Source: Podarcis raffonei
Lineage: Eukaryota; Chordata; Lepidosauria; Squamata; Lacertidae
Length of the DNA: 64,000 nucleotides
Assembly (NCBI RefSeq): GCF_027172205.1
Contig: NC_070615.1
Span: forward strand, 40,470,501-40,534,500
Direction of reading: 5' to 3'
The translations under genes and the position numbers were made by a program. Every line of letters starts with the position of its first letter. Position 1 is the first letter of the stretch. Of the stretch, positions 11,528 through 22,769 are shown piece by piece. The notes below the pieces were generated by a model. It did not search any database and had not been told where the DNA came from. It saw nothing but the letters and a program-made list of their open reading frames with translations.

Positions 11528-11704
11528 ACTGTTAAAGTTAAGTACTTGGGTATTATTATGACAAATATGAACAGTACATTGTTCCAAAATAATTATGTCA
11601 AAACATGGGTTGAAATTTAAAAAGATATGTCAAGATGAGACAAGTTAAAATTGTCATTGCTGGACAAAATTTCAGTAATAAAAATGAATGTTTTGCCTTA
11701 AAAA
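11528..11704 (+). mobile_element. Old L1 ORF2 fragment
   Basis: The plus-strand translation in broken frame gives 'VKLKYLGIIMTNMN' and 'VIKMNVLP'. These match the block 'VKYLGVNMTAKNVN' to 'IAVIKMNVLPR' of the intact L1 at 33654-37391. It is much more diverged than the other L1 copies and has no detectable ends. Confidence 0.7.
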
Positions 11705-11864
11705 AAGAGGAATAGGTTGATTATCATTATTTTAAAAAGAAGGTTTTCACTATCTCTAGAAGCATGCAGCTGTATTGTTTTATTATTGACATGCTTGCCA
11801 TTCTGGGCTCCTTTGGGAAGAAGGGTGGGATATAAAATTAATAAATAATGCTACAATGTAAGAA

Positions 11865-12055
11865 GAGACTGCTAGATCAAGCTAATGGCCCATCTTGAAC
11901 AGCTTGCTGTTGTCCCAGTGGCCAACCAGGGACTTGTGGGCAACCGGCAAACAGGACCTGAGTGCACCAGCCCTCTCCTCGCTTGTGCTTCCCCAGCAAC
12001 TAGTAGTCAGCCTCTAACAGTGAAGGGTTAGCCTCCATTGATAGCCTTATCCTTT
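11865..12055 (-). mobile_element. CR1/L3-type LINE 3' fragment
   Basis: 'ctagatcaagctaatggccc', 'cccagtggccaaccaggga' and 'agtagtcagcctctaaca' are the reversed 3' end of the L3-like family also seen at 19010-19245 (plus) and 45795-46640 (minus). Confidence 0.6.
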
Positions 12056-12126
12056 GTGGACAGCCATGTGAGCATCATTTGAAGTTATTCTGTCTTTCCT
12101 CTCCTTCCCCGCTCCCCCATTGGAAG

Positions 12127-13124
12127 GCGACCTCAGCCCTGCAAGCTACTCTACCTTCATCATGCCCACCCTGTTTGGCATCATCTGCTTGCTGGGCATC
12201 ATCGGCAACAGCATGGTGATCTGCGCCGTCTTCAAGAAACCCAGCCCCACCAGCAGCGTCCCGGACATCTTCATCATCAACCTATCCATGGTGGACTTGC
12301 TCTTTCTCTTGGGCATGCCGTTCCTCATCCACCAGCTGCTGGGCAACGGCGCTTGGCACTTTGGAGAAACCATGTGCACCATCATCACCGCCTTGGACGC
12401 CAACAGCCAGTTCACCAGCACCTACATCCTAACCGCCATGTCCATCGACCGCTACCTGGCCACGGTGTACCCCTTCACTTCCACACGCTTCCGGAAGCCC
12501 CCTGTAGCCATCTCGGCCATCTGTATCCTTTGGGCTCTTTCCTTCCTCAGCATCACTCCCGTGTGGATGTACGCAAGGCTCATTCCCTTGGGCGGAGGCT
12601 TGCTGGGCTGTGGGATCTGCCTGCCGGACCCTCAGCGGGACGTCTACTGGTACACCCTGTACCAGTTCTTCCTGGCTTTCGCCATCCCTTTCGCCCTCAT
12701 CACCGTGGCCTACAGAAGGATCCTGCTGAGGATGGCAAGCTCCTCGCAAGCCCTGACCGGGCAGAGGTGCACCAGGCTCCGCACCAAGAAGGTGACTCGG
12801 GTAGCCATTGCCATCTGCCTGGCCTTCTTTGTCTGCTGGGCCCCTTTCCACGTCCTGCAGTTGGTCCAGCTGGCCGTGCCCCAGCCCACCCTCGCTTTCT
12901 ACTATGCCTACAATGTGGCCATCAGCCTGGGCTACGCCAACAGCTGCCTGAACCCTTTCATCTACATCTTGCTCGGGCAGAACTTCCGCAGGCGCCTTGT
13001 CATCTCGGTCCGGCCTGCGGATGCCGGGGAGGAGGTGACCCAGAACCGGGTCAAAAGCGCACGGGGACAGCCCAGCGAGTCTGGGCAGCCTCTGCTGCAT
13101 TTGGTCTCTGTTTCAGCCAGGTAG
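12127..13124 (+). CDS. MCHR1-like G-protein-coupled receptor, exon 2
   Basis: This exon encodes residues 29-360 of a class A receptor for melanin-concentrating hormone, including all seven helices. Family marks are D2.50 in 'LSMVDLLFLLGMP', Cys112 in 'ETMCTII' paired with the ECL2 'GCGICLP', Asp119 in 'ALDANSQFTSTY' (the MCH-binding Asp of human MCHR1, D123), DRY at 136-138, 'CWAP' at 265-268 and 'NPFIY' at 305-309. Large parts match human MCHR1 nearly word for word (for example 'GNSxVIxAVxKK' and 'SCLNPFxYI'), but loops and the C-tail differ (it ends LLHLVSVSAR). I read it as an MCHR1-type paralogue acting at the plasma membrane, probably Gi/Gq coupled by family analogy. The ORF is intact, the stop is TAG at 13122, and codon use is GC3-rich. 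The acceptor is at 12125-12126; an upstream in-frame TTG at 12120 is intronic. Which MCHR subtype it is remains open. Confidence 0.93.
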
Positions 13125-13264
13125 GGATGAGAATATTGCGGCCTTGCTCCCATTCTTAGTCCAGTTAGCCGCAGGGACTGGTGATAGTCCGCTGATAGGA
13201 AGAAGAGAGGAACATTCACCTTATGCATCTAGCTCAGTAGGGTCTGCAGCAGGAGTAGCCAACA

Positions 13265-13340
13265 TGGCGCTCTCCAAATGTTGTTGGACTGCAACTCTCA
13301 TCAGCCACAGCAAGGAGCTGACAAGGATCAGGGATTTCAT
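13265..13340. repeat. MITE fragment
   Basis: 'ggcgctctccaaatgttgtt' and 'ggactgcaactctcatcagc' are the half-sites of the foldback family. Only one arm is present. Confidence 0.35.
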
Positions 13341-13344
13341 TCAT

Positions 13345-13647
13345 TCATTTGGTTGGTTTGTTTCATTGCTTTTGTATACCTGAAGGAGCGTATCCACCTC
13401 CATCGTTCAGCCCAGACACTGAGGTCCAGCTCCAAGAGCCTTCTGGTGGTTCCCTCATTGCGAGAAGTGAGGTTCCAGGGAACCAGGCAGAAGGCCTTCT
13501 CAGTAGTGGAACACCCTCCCATCAGATGTCAAGGAAATAAACAGCTACCTGACTTCTAGAAGACATCTGCTTGATGTTTTGCTGTGGTTTTATAATTTGT
13601 TGGAAGCTGACCAGAGTGGTTGGGGCAGCCCAGCCAGATGGGTGGCA

Positions 13648-13655
<8 letters not shown>
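13345..13655 (+). mobile_element. L2-type LINE 3' end
   Basis: It translates to 'YLKERIHLHRSAQTLRSS' and 'FQGTRQKAFSVVEHPP', the C-terminal end of L2-clade polymerases, followed by the 3'UTR phrase 'gttggggcagcccagccaga'. Frameshifted. It follows the receptor stop by ~220 bp, so the AATAAA at ~13535 inside it could serve as a poly(A) site, but that is not shown. Confidence 0.6.
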
Positions 13656-13689
<34 letters not shown>

Positions 13690-13690
13690 C
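13650..13690. repeat. (ATT)n microsatellite
   Basis: About 13 ATT units, directly after the L2-type tail. Poly-ATT is the usual end of these L2 copies. Confidence 0.95.
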
Positions 13691-13699
13691 TTTGAGGTG

Positions 13700-14985
13700 G
13701 TGTACATGGTTCTCCCCACTCTGAATTTAATCCTCACAACAACCCTGTGAGGTTGGTTAGACCGAGAGGCACTGACTGGCTCACTGTTGCCTAGTCAGCT
13801 TTATGGCTGAGTGGGGATTTGAACCCTGGTCTCCCAAGTTTGCCAACATCTGGAAGGGACTACATTTCCTAGGTCTGGTCACCACAGACTAGAAGTAGCT
13901 CTTCAGCATTTCAGGCAGGGGACTTTCCCAGCCCTTGCTGGCGATGTCAGAGATTGAATCTGGTAAGATGCAGCCCTTCCCCTGAACAGTGGCTTCCTAC
14001 AGTGGTGGAATTCAAACCCACATCCTCAAAGAGATGGTGTTTGTTCTCCTGTGCTTTCCCAAAGCTTCTGGCTTGAGTGCCATGAGCTACATCCTTGGTA
14101 GGTTGACCTTAGTTCCATATGGTCATCTGGAATTACATGGCCAGAGTTTGAACAAAGTCTGATGAGGAGGAAGACAAAACAAAATGAACAACCAAAGAAA
14201 CCTGGATGGGAAGCAGATACTTTAGTGCCTATCATCTATGGTTCTGAAAGGCAAGAAAGGGATTAGAAAGCTATTGGACAACATAGATATGCTTCTGTTT
14301 TTTAATTTATTTATTGTAGGATTTCTTAGCCATCATAAGGTGCCAGGGTGGGTTACAATAACACCGCCATACAACATACACACCAAATCTATACTTTTGA
14401 TCTGTGTGGAATTGGGATCAGAGCCGGCGCTACCATAAGGTAAAGTGAGGTAGCTGTCTCAGACAGCAGATTCTGAGGAGTGAAGGGAGAGGACTGTGGG
14501 AGGAACGATCTCTGTGCGTCTTGTAGTGTGCTCCAGCCGCACAAACCCCTAACCTAGCTTTCTGCCCTCCAGTGTGGAGGTGGCGTCTGACCTAGGTTCC
14601 ATCTGTGCTATAGATCTAAAGCAGCATATACCACTTTAAACAGTCATGGCTTCCCCCCAAAGAATTCTGGGAACTGTAGTTTGTTAAAGGTGCTGAGCAG
14701 GGCCAAGGCCATCGGAGGGGAGGGGAGGCGCCCCAGGAGAAGGGGAGCTGGTTGGGCTATTGGGCATCTTACCTGTTCTTTCACACAGTGGAGGAGGAGG
14801 CTGGGGAAGCTTGGAACTGTCAATTTGGTGGGCAAAGTGGTCTGGGTCTCTTAGAGTTGGTGCCTATGGTCAGCAGCTCTCCAGGGTTTCAAGTAGGGGG
14901 CTGAAATTAGAGTGAAACCACTGGGATGAACCTAAGTTAGGCTAGGCATGCCCATTAATTTGAACAGGTCTACTAGGATTGACTG
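13700..14985. other. No gene; scattered repeat fragments
   Basis: There is a tRNA-Ala SINE fragment near 13880-13965, an L2-type 3'UTR phrase near 14270-14350 ('agggtgggttacaataac') and another SINE fragment near 14860-14895. No exon was found. Confidence 0.4.
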
Positions 14986-14987
14986 GA

Positions 14988-15173
14988 TGCGGGTGGCGCT
15001 CTGGTCTAAACCACAGAGCCTAGGACTTGCCGATCAGAAGATCGGCAGTTCTAATCCCCGCGACGGGGTGAGCTCCCGTTGTTCAGTCCCTGCTCCTGCC
15101 AACCTAGCAGTTTGAAAGCACGTCAAGGTGCAAGTAGATAAATAGGTACAGCTCCGGCGGGAAGGTAAACGGC
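14988..15173 (+). repeat. Sauria-type SINE, 3'-truncated
   Basis: It starts at the tRNA-related head ('gcgggtggcgctctggtcta') and stops after 'gggaaggtaaacggc', so the central half and the BovB-like tail are missing. Loss of the 3' end is unusual for a retroposon and points to a later deletion. Confidence 0.8.
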
Positions 15174-15855
15174 ATTAACACTGTATTTAGAGAACCCTGT
15201 TATATATTCTTTAACGCTAAGTATATGAGTTTACCTGTATTGGTGTTTTGACCAATTGAATGATGCAACTTGAACCTGCTACGCAACAATTTAATTTTGT
15301 TTGGTTTCACTTCAAGCTTGGCGTGATGTGCTGGAGGTATTTCAGCTCATTTGAACCGTGTCCTTGAAAAGTCTTGAATAAAGAGTATTCAGTGTGGATT
15401 GTGTGAGCAGCTTAAATTTCCAAGAATATAGGAACTTGCCATGTCTTTGGTTCTGAGCCAATGCATACATATTAATTTAAACCTTTTCTAGACAGATTGG
15501 GTTTATTTTAATCCACTGCCTTCATAAAAGCATTCATTTAATTCCCACAGCACTCTCTGTGAAGGTTCTTTTTTATTTTTTCAAGTGTTTTAAACTTTGG
15601 TTCTTTATTAAAAGATTGAAGGGAGCGGGGGAAGAAACACAAAACATCCTTGGTTCAGCGGATGGCAGGCTGCCGCAGAAATGTTTCTGGGATGAAATGC
15701 AGCAGCCTTTTTGATATCAGGGTTATTGTGAGAAGATCAGTGAAACCAAAAGCATTTCTCATCTCTCCCTCCCTAGAAGGAATAGAAAAGTAAACAAATT
15801 GCAATGCATATTCTCTCTCCCTTTCTCTCTCTGCGTGTAAGCACCACAAGATAAT
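15174..15855. other. No gene recognised
   Basis: AT-rich sequence of unknown origin with an AATAAA at ~15377. It contains a short GA/CT-rich patch at 15808-15835. Confidence 0.35.
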
Positions 15856-15856
15856 T

Positions 15857-16430
15857 AATAATAATAATAATAATAATTTATTTATACCCTCACCCATCCG
15901 TCTGGGTCTCCCCAGCCACTCTGGGTGGCGTCCAACAAAAGATTAAAAATACATTCAAACATCAGTCATTAAAAACTTCCCTAAGCAGGGCTGCCTTCGG
16001 ATGTCTTCTAAACGTCAGGTAGTTATTTATTTCCTTGACATCTGATGGGAGGGCATTCCACAGGGCAGGTGCCACTACCGAAAAGGCCCTCTGCCTGGTT
16101 CCCTGTAATCTCACTTCTCACCTCGGCGCTGGACCTCAGTGTCTGGGCTAAACGATGGGGGTGGAGACGCTCCTTCAGGTATATTGGGCCGAGGCCGTTT
16201 AGGGCTTTAAAGGTCAGCACCAACACTTTGAATTGTGCTCGGAAACGTATTGGGAGCTAGTGTAGGTCTTTCAGGACCGGTGTTATATGGTCCTGGAGGC
16301 CACTCCCAGTCACCAGTCTAGCTGCCGCATTCTGGATTAGTTGTAGTTTCCGGGTCACCTTCAAAGGTAGCTCCACGTAGAGTGCATTGCAGTAGTCCAA
16401 GAGGGAGATAAGTTTATAAGTTGTAGTAGG
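15857..16430 (-). mobile_element. L2-type LINE 3' portion
   Basis: Read in reverse it gives 'VLTFKALNGLGPIYLKERL' and 'HPHRLAQTLRSSAEV', then the 3'UTR 'ccagagtggctggggagacc' and an (ATT)n end (15858-15878). Upstream coding sequence continues to ~16430 ('gactactgcaatgcactcta' on minus; 'DYCNALY' is a typical L2 phrase). Frame-disrupted. Same family at 13345, 23630 and 47418. Confidence 0.65.
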
Positions 16431-17135
16431 AATGGCAAACCTTTTTCAGACTGATGACCACATTCGTTTATGGACAAACTTCCAAAGGTCATATGCCCGT
16501 GGTGGGCAGGGTCAGAGGAAAAAGTGGACAGAGCGATGAAGGTAAGGGGAAGGCGATGGGAAGAGAGGCATTGTGCTGGCCGCCAGGCAATGGCTTCTTC
16601 CACCTCCAGTAGCATTTCCCAGACCATGACAGGGAGAAGAGCAGTCAGAAGCAGCTGGGAAGAGAGAAGAAGAGTTCAGGGAAATTTTTTTAAAAATAAT
16701 TTTATAAGCTGTAAAACATCTTTGCTTCTCAATTTGCATTGTGTTGTTTTATGCACTGTGACTTGCTGCTATTTTTATCGATCATATTTTAGAAATTATT
16801 TATTGTAATTGTTAAGAGTGAATTTCTGTTTATTATTTGCTGATATTTATTTTTTCAGTGTACTATTATATTCTCGTGGATTATTGAGCAGTACTTTATT
16901 TGACAGAAGCTGTTTATTTTAAAGTTACGTGTGTTTTTTATTATGACATTTTTGTATTGCATCCGATTGTTGTAAGGTGTGTGTGATCTCTGTTGTTTCT
17001 TCAGCTTGTAAAAGCCTTGGGTATTGTGATATTTAAAAGGCGGTATACAAACTAAAAGTGAAGTGAAGCGAAATGAAATGAAGAGAAAATGAAATAAATG
17101 AGGAGATGGAGAACACCGAGTTCCACCTTGAACAA
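16431..17135. other. No gene; LINE 3'UTR-like sequence
   Basis: 'cttgtaaaagccttgggtat' to 'aaggcggtatacaaact' (17010-17055) resembles a decayed L2/CR1 3'UTR. A short imperfect 'gaaatgaa' array follows at 17057-17105. Confidence 0.35.
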
Positions 17136-17136
17136 A

Positions 17137-17371
17137 TACTGTGCTACCTTGGGTTAAGTACTTAATTCGTTCCGGAGGTCCGTTCTTAACCTGAAACTGT
17201 TCTTAACCTGAAGCACCACTTTAGCTAATGGGGCCTCCTGCTGCCGCCACACGATTTCTGTTCTCATCCTGAAGCAAAGTTCTTAATCTGAAGCACTATT
17301 TCTGGGTTAGCAGAGTCTGTAACCTGAAGCGTATGTAACCTGAAGCATATGTAACCCGAGGTACCACTGTA
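17137..17371. mobile_element. TA-flanked MITE (CAGTGGTACC family), copy 1
   Basis: Ends read 'actgtgctaccttgggttaa' and 'gtaacccgaggtaccactgt'. The body repeats 'ttcttaacctgaagca' and includes 'gctaatggggcctcctgctg'. The inverted ends and TA flank match a Tc1/mariner-type non-autonomous element. Other copies are at 24958, 44225, 50181 and 58826. Confidence 0.75.
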
Positions 17372-18825
17372 GATGGAAGGTGAGACATAAATGTGATGAA
17401 TAAATAAATTTTTGTCAGTCCCTCGGCCAATTTACTGTCACAGGATACCTCATCCCAGTCTTAGGCAGTTATACTGATCAGCTTCTCTTCCTACACACCA
17501 GACTGGAACCACTTAAGCATCTGATCTCCAGTCATGATGGCTGTTAAGTCTAAAGATCTTTGGGGAAAGACCTAGATGAGCTCATCCTTTCTGGACCCTG
17601 TTAAAATAGGCGAACCCAGATCTTCCATTTCCTGCAGAATTGTGAAAATCTCTTTGCAGACCTGACTGGAATAACAATCATTTAAAAAACAAATTCCTTT
17701 CACTTCCATATATATACAACGCAGCTGCTAAAAAACAAAACAAAAGAGCAAAAGGGCACTTTGAACATTTTCATTCTTGCAGCCTGCGATTAATTTTAGA
17801 GACACTTTCATCGAAAACTCCCAAAGCCAACGCTTTTCTTCAAATGCAACTGTGGTGAATTGAGCGATTATACTTATCTGTGACATAATGGCCCTAACAA
17901 GGCATGCGCATAGAACAAGCACCTACAATCACAAATGGGTAGGAAATCTAAATTCCTGCAAAGAAAACCACGAGGGAAGCTGGGACAAAACATATCACTA
18001 ATAATCACGCTAATAATATATGGCAGTGATAACTGTCAAGAGAAACTGAAATTAATAACAACATCAATATACTATATTGTGGATGGTCCTCTTTGCAGTC
18101 CATGGTGGAAGTCTTTAGAAAATCACAGGAATTTTTGGGAGCCGCTATTGCAAACGCAACCACCTTTCTTTTATCGTGGCCTGCCAACAGATCACAAATA
18201 ATATCCGTCAGGGTTCATCCAGCTCTTGCTCCTGAAAATGAGGTCTGAGATCTCTGTGCTATTTCCATCATGTCTGGCGTACCTCTGCCTTTGCAAGCTG
18301 CGACGGACAATTTCTTTCACAGTCAACGCAATGCTAACCTTCATGAAACGCACAGAGATTAAGCATCCAGCACCTGCAGTGCTAAACTCAATTGCAAAAT
18401 ATTTGGCAGAATGCATCAGCCATACAATGAAACAGCTTTGAGGGATACAGAAGGACACCTGAGATCTGGGCAGTAAACATTGGCATATCCAGGAATGTTA
18501 TGTATGTGCCAACCAAGGTGTGGTCTCACATCTTGTCTTGCTGTGACTTGAGTCCCAAACGATGTTGAGGGGACAGTGCTTAAAAACTTTTTTGGGGGGG
18601 AGTACTTCCGTCCCCAGGAGCCGGCACCCGTATTTTTTGGGGGGGGAGTAAACGTCAGTGAGAGAGCCCCAGCAGAGATTTAGAATAACAAAACATGCAG
18701 CAAAGCATGGAAATATAGACTGTCAGACCTTTAAAATATCCCCTTCTAAGTTTCTTCCAAAGCTACCCACTTCCCTTAGCAGAGAAAAAGACCACACCTT
18801 TAGTAACTTTAAAATGCTTTACTTA
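17372..18825. other. No gene recognised
   Basis: Largely unique-looking sequence without exons or clear repeats. Two G-rich 'ttttttgggggggg' runs sit near 18590-18650. Confidence 0.4.
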
Positions 18826-18930
18826 CAAACCCTTCAACGGGTTAAAAACCTCCAAGAAAGGAGAGTCCACAACCTCCTGAGGGAGATGGTTCCACTGTTG
18901 AACAGCTCTTAGGAAGACACTCTTTTATAC
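18826..18930 (-). repeat. CR1 3' fragment
   Basis: 'gttaaaaacctccaagaaag', 'gagagtccacaacctcctga' and 'gttccactgttgaacagctc' match the CR1 copy at 9008-9420. Confidence 0.65.
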
Positions 18931-19009
18931 CAAAGGTTTCCTGCATAGGATATGCACCAGAATTTTCTCCATTCGGAACCCCTTTTACAATGTCTTTCTT
19001 GGCTATTCA

Positions 19010-19245
19010 TCAGATAATACTGCGTATCAATGGCCATGAGCCACAATGGCTATGTCCTACTTCCGCTATGAGAGGCAATATGTCTCTAAATGCCAGTTGC
19101 TGGCAATGTGAGGCAGGTGGAGTGTTGTTGCATTTAGGACTTCCTTGTGGACTTCCCATGGGTATCTGATCGGTCATTGTGAGAAAAGGATGCTGGACTA
19201 CATGGGCTATTGGCCTGGTGCAATAGGGTTCTTGTGATGCAAGAG
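19010..19245 (+). mobile_element. CR1/L3-type LINE 3' end
   Basis: It runs from 'atggccatgagccacaatgg' to 'ctggactacatgggctattg' and 'gcctggtgcaatagggttct', the sense 3' end of the L3-like family. No coding capacity left. Confidence 0.6.
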
Positions 19246-19249
19246 AGCC

Positions 19250-20720
19250 AAAGATTTGATCAACAGACAATGTTTTCCCAACCTCTTATGTGTGCCAATG
19301 GTGCACCGATAGTATAAAAGCTCTGTTCCTTAGCTTGCCTATAAAAACTCTGAATCCAACTCCAATTTCCCCCAACAGATTTTTCAACAACAAAAACTTA
19401 ACAACTTCCACTTAGAAAATGACAACGAGCCGTTAAAAGCTATTGATTGATTCCTGACAGAATCTAGGGAGCTTTCTTCTCCTATCTTCCCATACAGCTT
19501 GTTCCAAAAACCGATTAAGCCTAAGTACTTGATTGCAGTCCAGTGTGGTGCTGTTGACTTGCCTGTGAAAAATAAATTGCCTTAAATCCAGGTACGCCAG
19601 TTTAAATGGCTTATAGAGGAAAGGGCAGATAATGCCAGTGCTAAGACCATTAGCCCATTATAACAACCCTAATCCTCTGCCCTAACAAGCAAATGGAACA
19701 GCCGTTTCATTATAGACTTCTTGTCACTGGGTTGCAGGAATGGGAAAATATGACAGTGGTTGAACAGGCATGTACAGGCAGAGGGGTCTTTTGCATCTGT
19801 CAATGGAATTGCAAGATTGACACCCTGCAAAAAGTAGAGAGACAGATTAAAAGTTGTAAAATGTTAGGCCATAAGGCCATGAAATTAAGGGGTGGCAGTG
19901 AGTCTGTGACATTTCTATAATCAGCTGGTGATCTATTTTCATCTTTATGTCTTTTCCATTGTCTTATCACAGCTGTAGTCTGCTTTGATGTTATGAAATT
20001 GTGGTATACAAATATTTGTGATAAATTAAAGGTCAAAGCTCAGATAAATGGCCCCAGTAGTTGCATCCTGCACTTCTCTGTATGTTCAATTCACCAGGTG
20101 AGAGTGACCCTGTGCAGTTAACCATGGTGGTTCTGATAACGTGGTTCTTTAAGGTGCCCCAATATTCTTTGTTGGTTTGGTTGTCACAGACCGACGCTTC
20201 TGCTCCCCTGAGATTCACTGCTCTGATACACCAGAAAGACAGAATCCCTGAGAAATTCAGTTACACCACAAGGAAGGTCAAATCTTCTCCTGCAAAGCCA
20301 GAATGTCTTCTCTGCAAGAACCAAAACAACATTTTAGCAGCAGCATTTTGGTTTCAAATTGAGCTGGTGGCTGCCACCGAGCTAAGAATCTTTGAGGTCT
20401 CAGCTAAGCTGAGGGAGTTAGGTTTCTGTTTGCTGTGAATCACTCTTTATTTGCTCAGATTTGAACCACTGCTTCTTTAGTGGATCCTGGCGGATCACAT
20501 CTTTATTTGTTGCATAGAGGGAATGGGATTACTGGGGCAAGCCTATAGCCACAGCATTAGGGCTGATACAGATGTGATTTGACAGCACTGACTCTAAGAG
20601 GCAAATGAGGCTGCCCCCTTCCTCCAAGCTTTCACAAATATTTCCATATTCAGCTTCTTTTGCTGCCCAAAAATTCTAGAGTTATGAGAAAGGGACAAAA
20701 CCTTTCTCCATGCCACCCAT
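19250..20720. other. No gene recognised
   Basis: No exon or high-copy family identified. 19965-20035 resembles a LINE 3'UTR ('tggtatacaaatatttgtga'). Confidence 0.35.
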
Positions 20721-20724
20721 AACA

Positions 20725-21065
20725 TACCCTCCGACATTTCTCCCACGAAAATAGGGATGTCCCATTACATAATGGCAATTTTACTATTTATACCCTACAC
20801 ATTTTACTAGCTTGCCCCAGCCACTCTGGGCAGCTTCCAACATATATAAAAACATAATAAAACATTAAACATTTTTTTAAAAACCTCCCCATACCTTCAG
20901 ACGGCTTGGGGGTTGGATAACTTCATACCCTCCAACATTTCTCCAATGAAAGTAGGGACATTGTAAAGAAAAGTGGGACATTCTGGGATCAAATCATAAA
21001 CCGGAACAGCTTCTCTAAATCAGGGATGTCCCTGGAAAATAAGGACACTTGGAGAGCCTGCCATA
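20725..21065. repeat. Composite repeat: MITE plus L2-type tail, copy 1
   Basis: It begins 'cataccctccgacatttctc', passes into an L2-type 3' segment ('ccccagccactctgggcagc', 'cttccaacatatataaaaac'), then re-enters the MITE at 20925 ('cataccctccaacatttctc') and ends near 'gacacttggagagcctgcc'. The same order is found at 39627-40005 and, inverted, at 29505-30955. Confidence 0.55.
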
Positions 21066-21114
21066 ATTTTATAAACACATATCAGTTTGTCCCTCACTCA
21101 CCTTTTCTCTAAAC

Positions 21115-21236
21115 CAGTGTTTCCCAAACTTGGGTCCCCAGCAGTTTTTGGACTACAACTCCCATCATCCCTAGCTAGCAGGTCCAGTGGTCATGGATGA
21201 TGGGAATTGTAGTCCAAAGGCAGTTTGGAAACACTA
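21115..21236. repeat. Foldback MITE ('cccaaact' type)
   Basis: Left arm 'cagtgtttcccaaacttggg' and right arm 'cagtttggaaacact' are inverse. The core holds 'actacaactcccatcatccc' and its inverse. Relatives lie at 60367 and 62737. Confidence 0.6.
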
Positions 21237-21239
21237 AAC

Positions 21240-22380
21240 TAACATCTCTCAGGATAGTTGTGAAGACAAAAAAGGGAGACAAGGATACACCACCCTGAGT
21301 TCCTTGGAGGAAGCATACTTTATTATTGCCTGCACCAAACCACTGCATTTTCTTGGATTTTGAGGCTGCATAATAGCTACATGACCCATGGGAGTGCATG
21401 TGTGTACATGCGCATTAAAAGGGTTATCAGAAACGGTGTTATCTTTGGAAAAGAAGCCCTGCTCAGCCTGCAGGGGAACATCAAAAGCCAAACCAAAAGT
21501 GACTGATCTTCTGAATTATGCAAAGAGAAAAGACTTCATCATCAAACCGCAGACCTGGGAATAAAAGTCCCGCGACAGAAGACAGAGAATTCAAGTGCCT
21601 AATCACAAGTGCAAGGAAGGTAGCAGAGCATCAGGCATTCCACCCACACCCCTTCTCAAGATGAAATGCTTGTCTGGTTCAAAGGGACTTCTATATATGG
21701 GAGAAGGGAGCTGGGTGATTAGTGAGAGAGTCAGGTAAGACAGGAAAAGGGAATTTTGCAGCACAGAATTGCGCCAAGGTGCTGACAAGCCCCACTGTGC
21801 TACTCTGATTACATTCTGCTCAGGGCAGACATGCTGAAATTGATGAACCTAAGTGAATACGTCCATTGGTTTCAAGGTGTCTACTTTGAGTAGGGTGAGC
21901 GCTGGATGCAGCCATTTTTTTCAGCCTCATTGAGTCTTTAGGATAAATCTATGAATTTTGGGCTGAATCTACACAGATACTAAAAACGCTGTGAAAATCC
22001 TTTTTTAAAAAACACCCGTTTTAAAATATATATGGAATTTGCCATTAGCTCATCAGCACCATCTAGTGTCCCATTTGTATAATGCACTTAGAACACACTT
22101 AAAATGCTATATTTGCAGCTGTATAGCTGAGTCCTTGGTTTCTATTTTTTGCCATCTCTAGTTTGCACTGAAGGGAGAAGGAAGGGTTAAACTCAATATT
22201 ATCTGTGCCTAAACTTATTTTTAGTGGTGCGAGGGAGGCAGTTGACAGAAACCGCAGTCGGGCGCAGTTGCAAAGGAGACAGTGACTGAAACCGCAACTG
22301 CTGTTGCTATCAGAGGCCAGACATGTTTCCCGTTTTTTATGCTTTCTGCTTGAGTAATGCAAAGTTGAATAAAACACAAA
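21240..22380. other. No gene recognised
   Basis: No exon seen. Mixed unique-looking sequence. Confidence 0.4.
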
Positions 22381-22382
22381 CA

Positions 22383-22690
22383 TGGGGGGGGGGCCTTAGC
22401 TAGCCAGATAGCCATATGCCATATTAGGTGATAAGCACAATCTTGCCAGCTGATTGGAGAATTTGAAGAGGTGGGAAGAGATGGGCAGGCTCTCAGGTAT
22501 AAAGATGCTTGCTTATTTGTATCTATGGGCCAGTCTTTTGGGAACGATCCCACTGGCCACCTCTGTGCACAGATCTCAATAAAACTTTTTTTTTCTCTGA
22601 AGAGGAACTTCCCTGGTGCGTTTGTTCTCTCCTCGGTCCTGGGGGTAAGCGGCAAAAGTGAATCCCTTGTGACCTAAGGCTTCAGCACCA
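22383..22690 (+). mobile_element. LTR-like fossil, ends uncertain
   Basis: It contains a 'ggtataaagatgc' TATA-like element, then 'tcaataaaact' ~75 bases on, then 'ctctcctcggtcctgggggt'. This is the R-U5 layout of a retroviral LTR. No flanking duplication or internal region could be fixed, so the call is tentative. Confidence 0.35.
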
Positions 22691-22769
22691 TTTACACCTC
22701 TGTTTGCAATTTTAAAAAAATCTGAAAATTCATGCCCATTTTTATGTTTTACATTGCACATTTAAATTC

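Larger units (their letters stand above)
9972..12126 (+). other. MCHR1-like intron
   Basis: A GT-AG intron of 2155 bp with donor GTAAGT and acceptor 'cccccattggaag'. It holds two foldback MITEs (10577-10690, 10797-10930), an L2-type tail (~11185-11335), an old L1 fragment (11528-11704) and a CR1/L3 fragment (11865-12055). Confidence 0.8.

Noticed and set aside
12353-13159. Long overlapping ORFs in other frames of the receptor exon (including 12429-13100 on minus)
   Set aside because: They are a by-product of the GC3-rich receptor exon. The peptides are low in hydrophobic structure and resemble no family, while the receptor frame is plainly the coding one.
13533-13540. AATAAA as the poly(A) site of the MCHR1-like gene
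   Set aside because: It lies inside an L2-type repeat. Nothing else supports it, so it was left as a note and not called.
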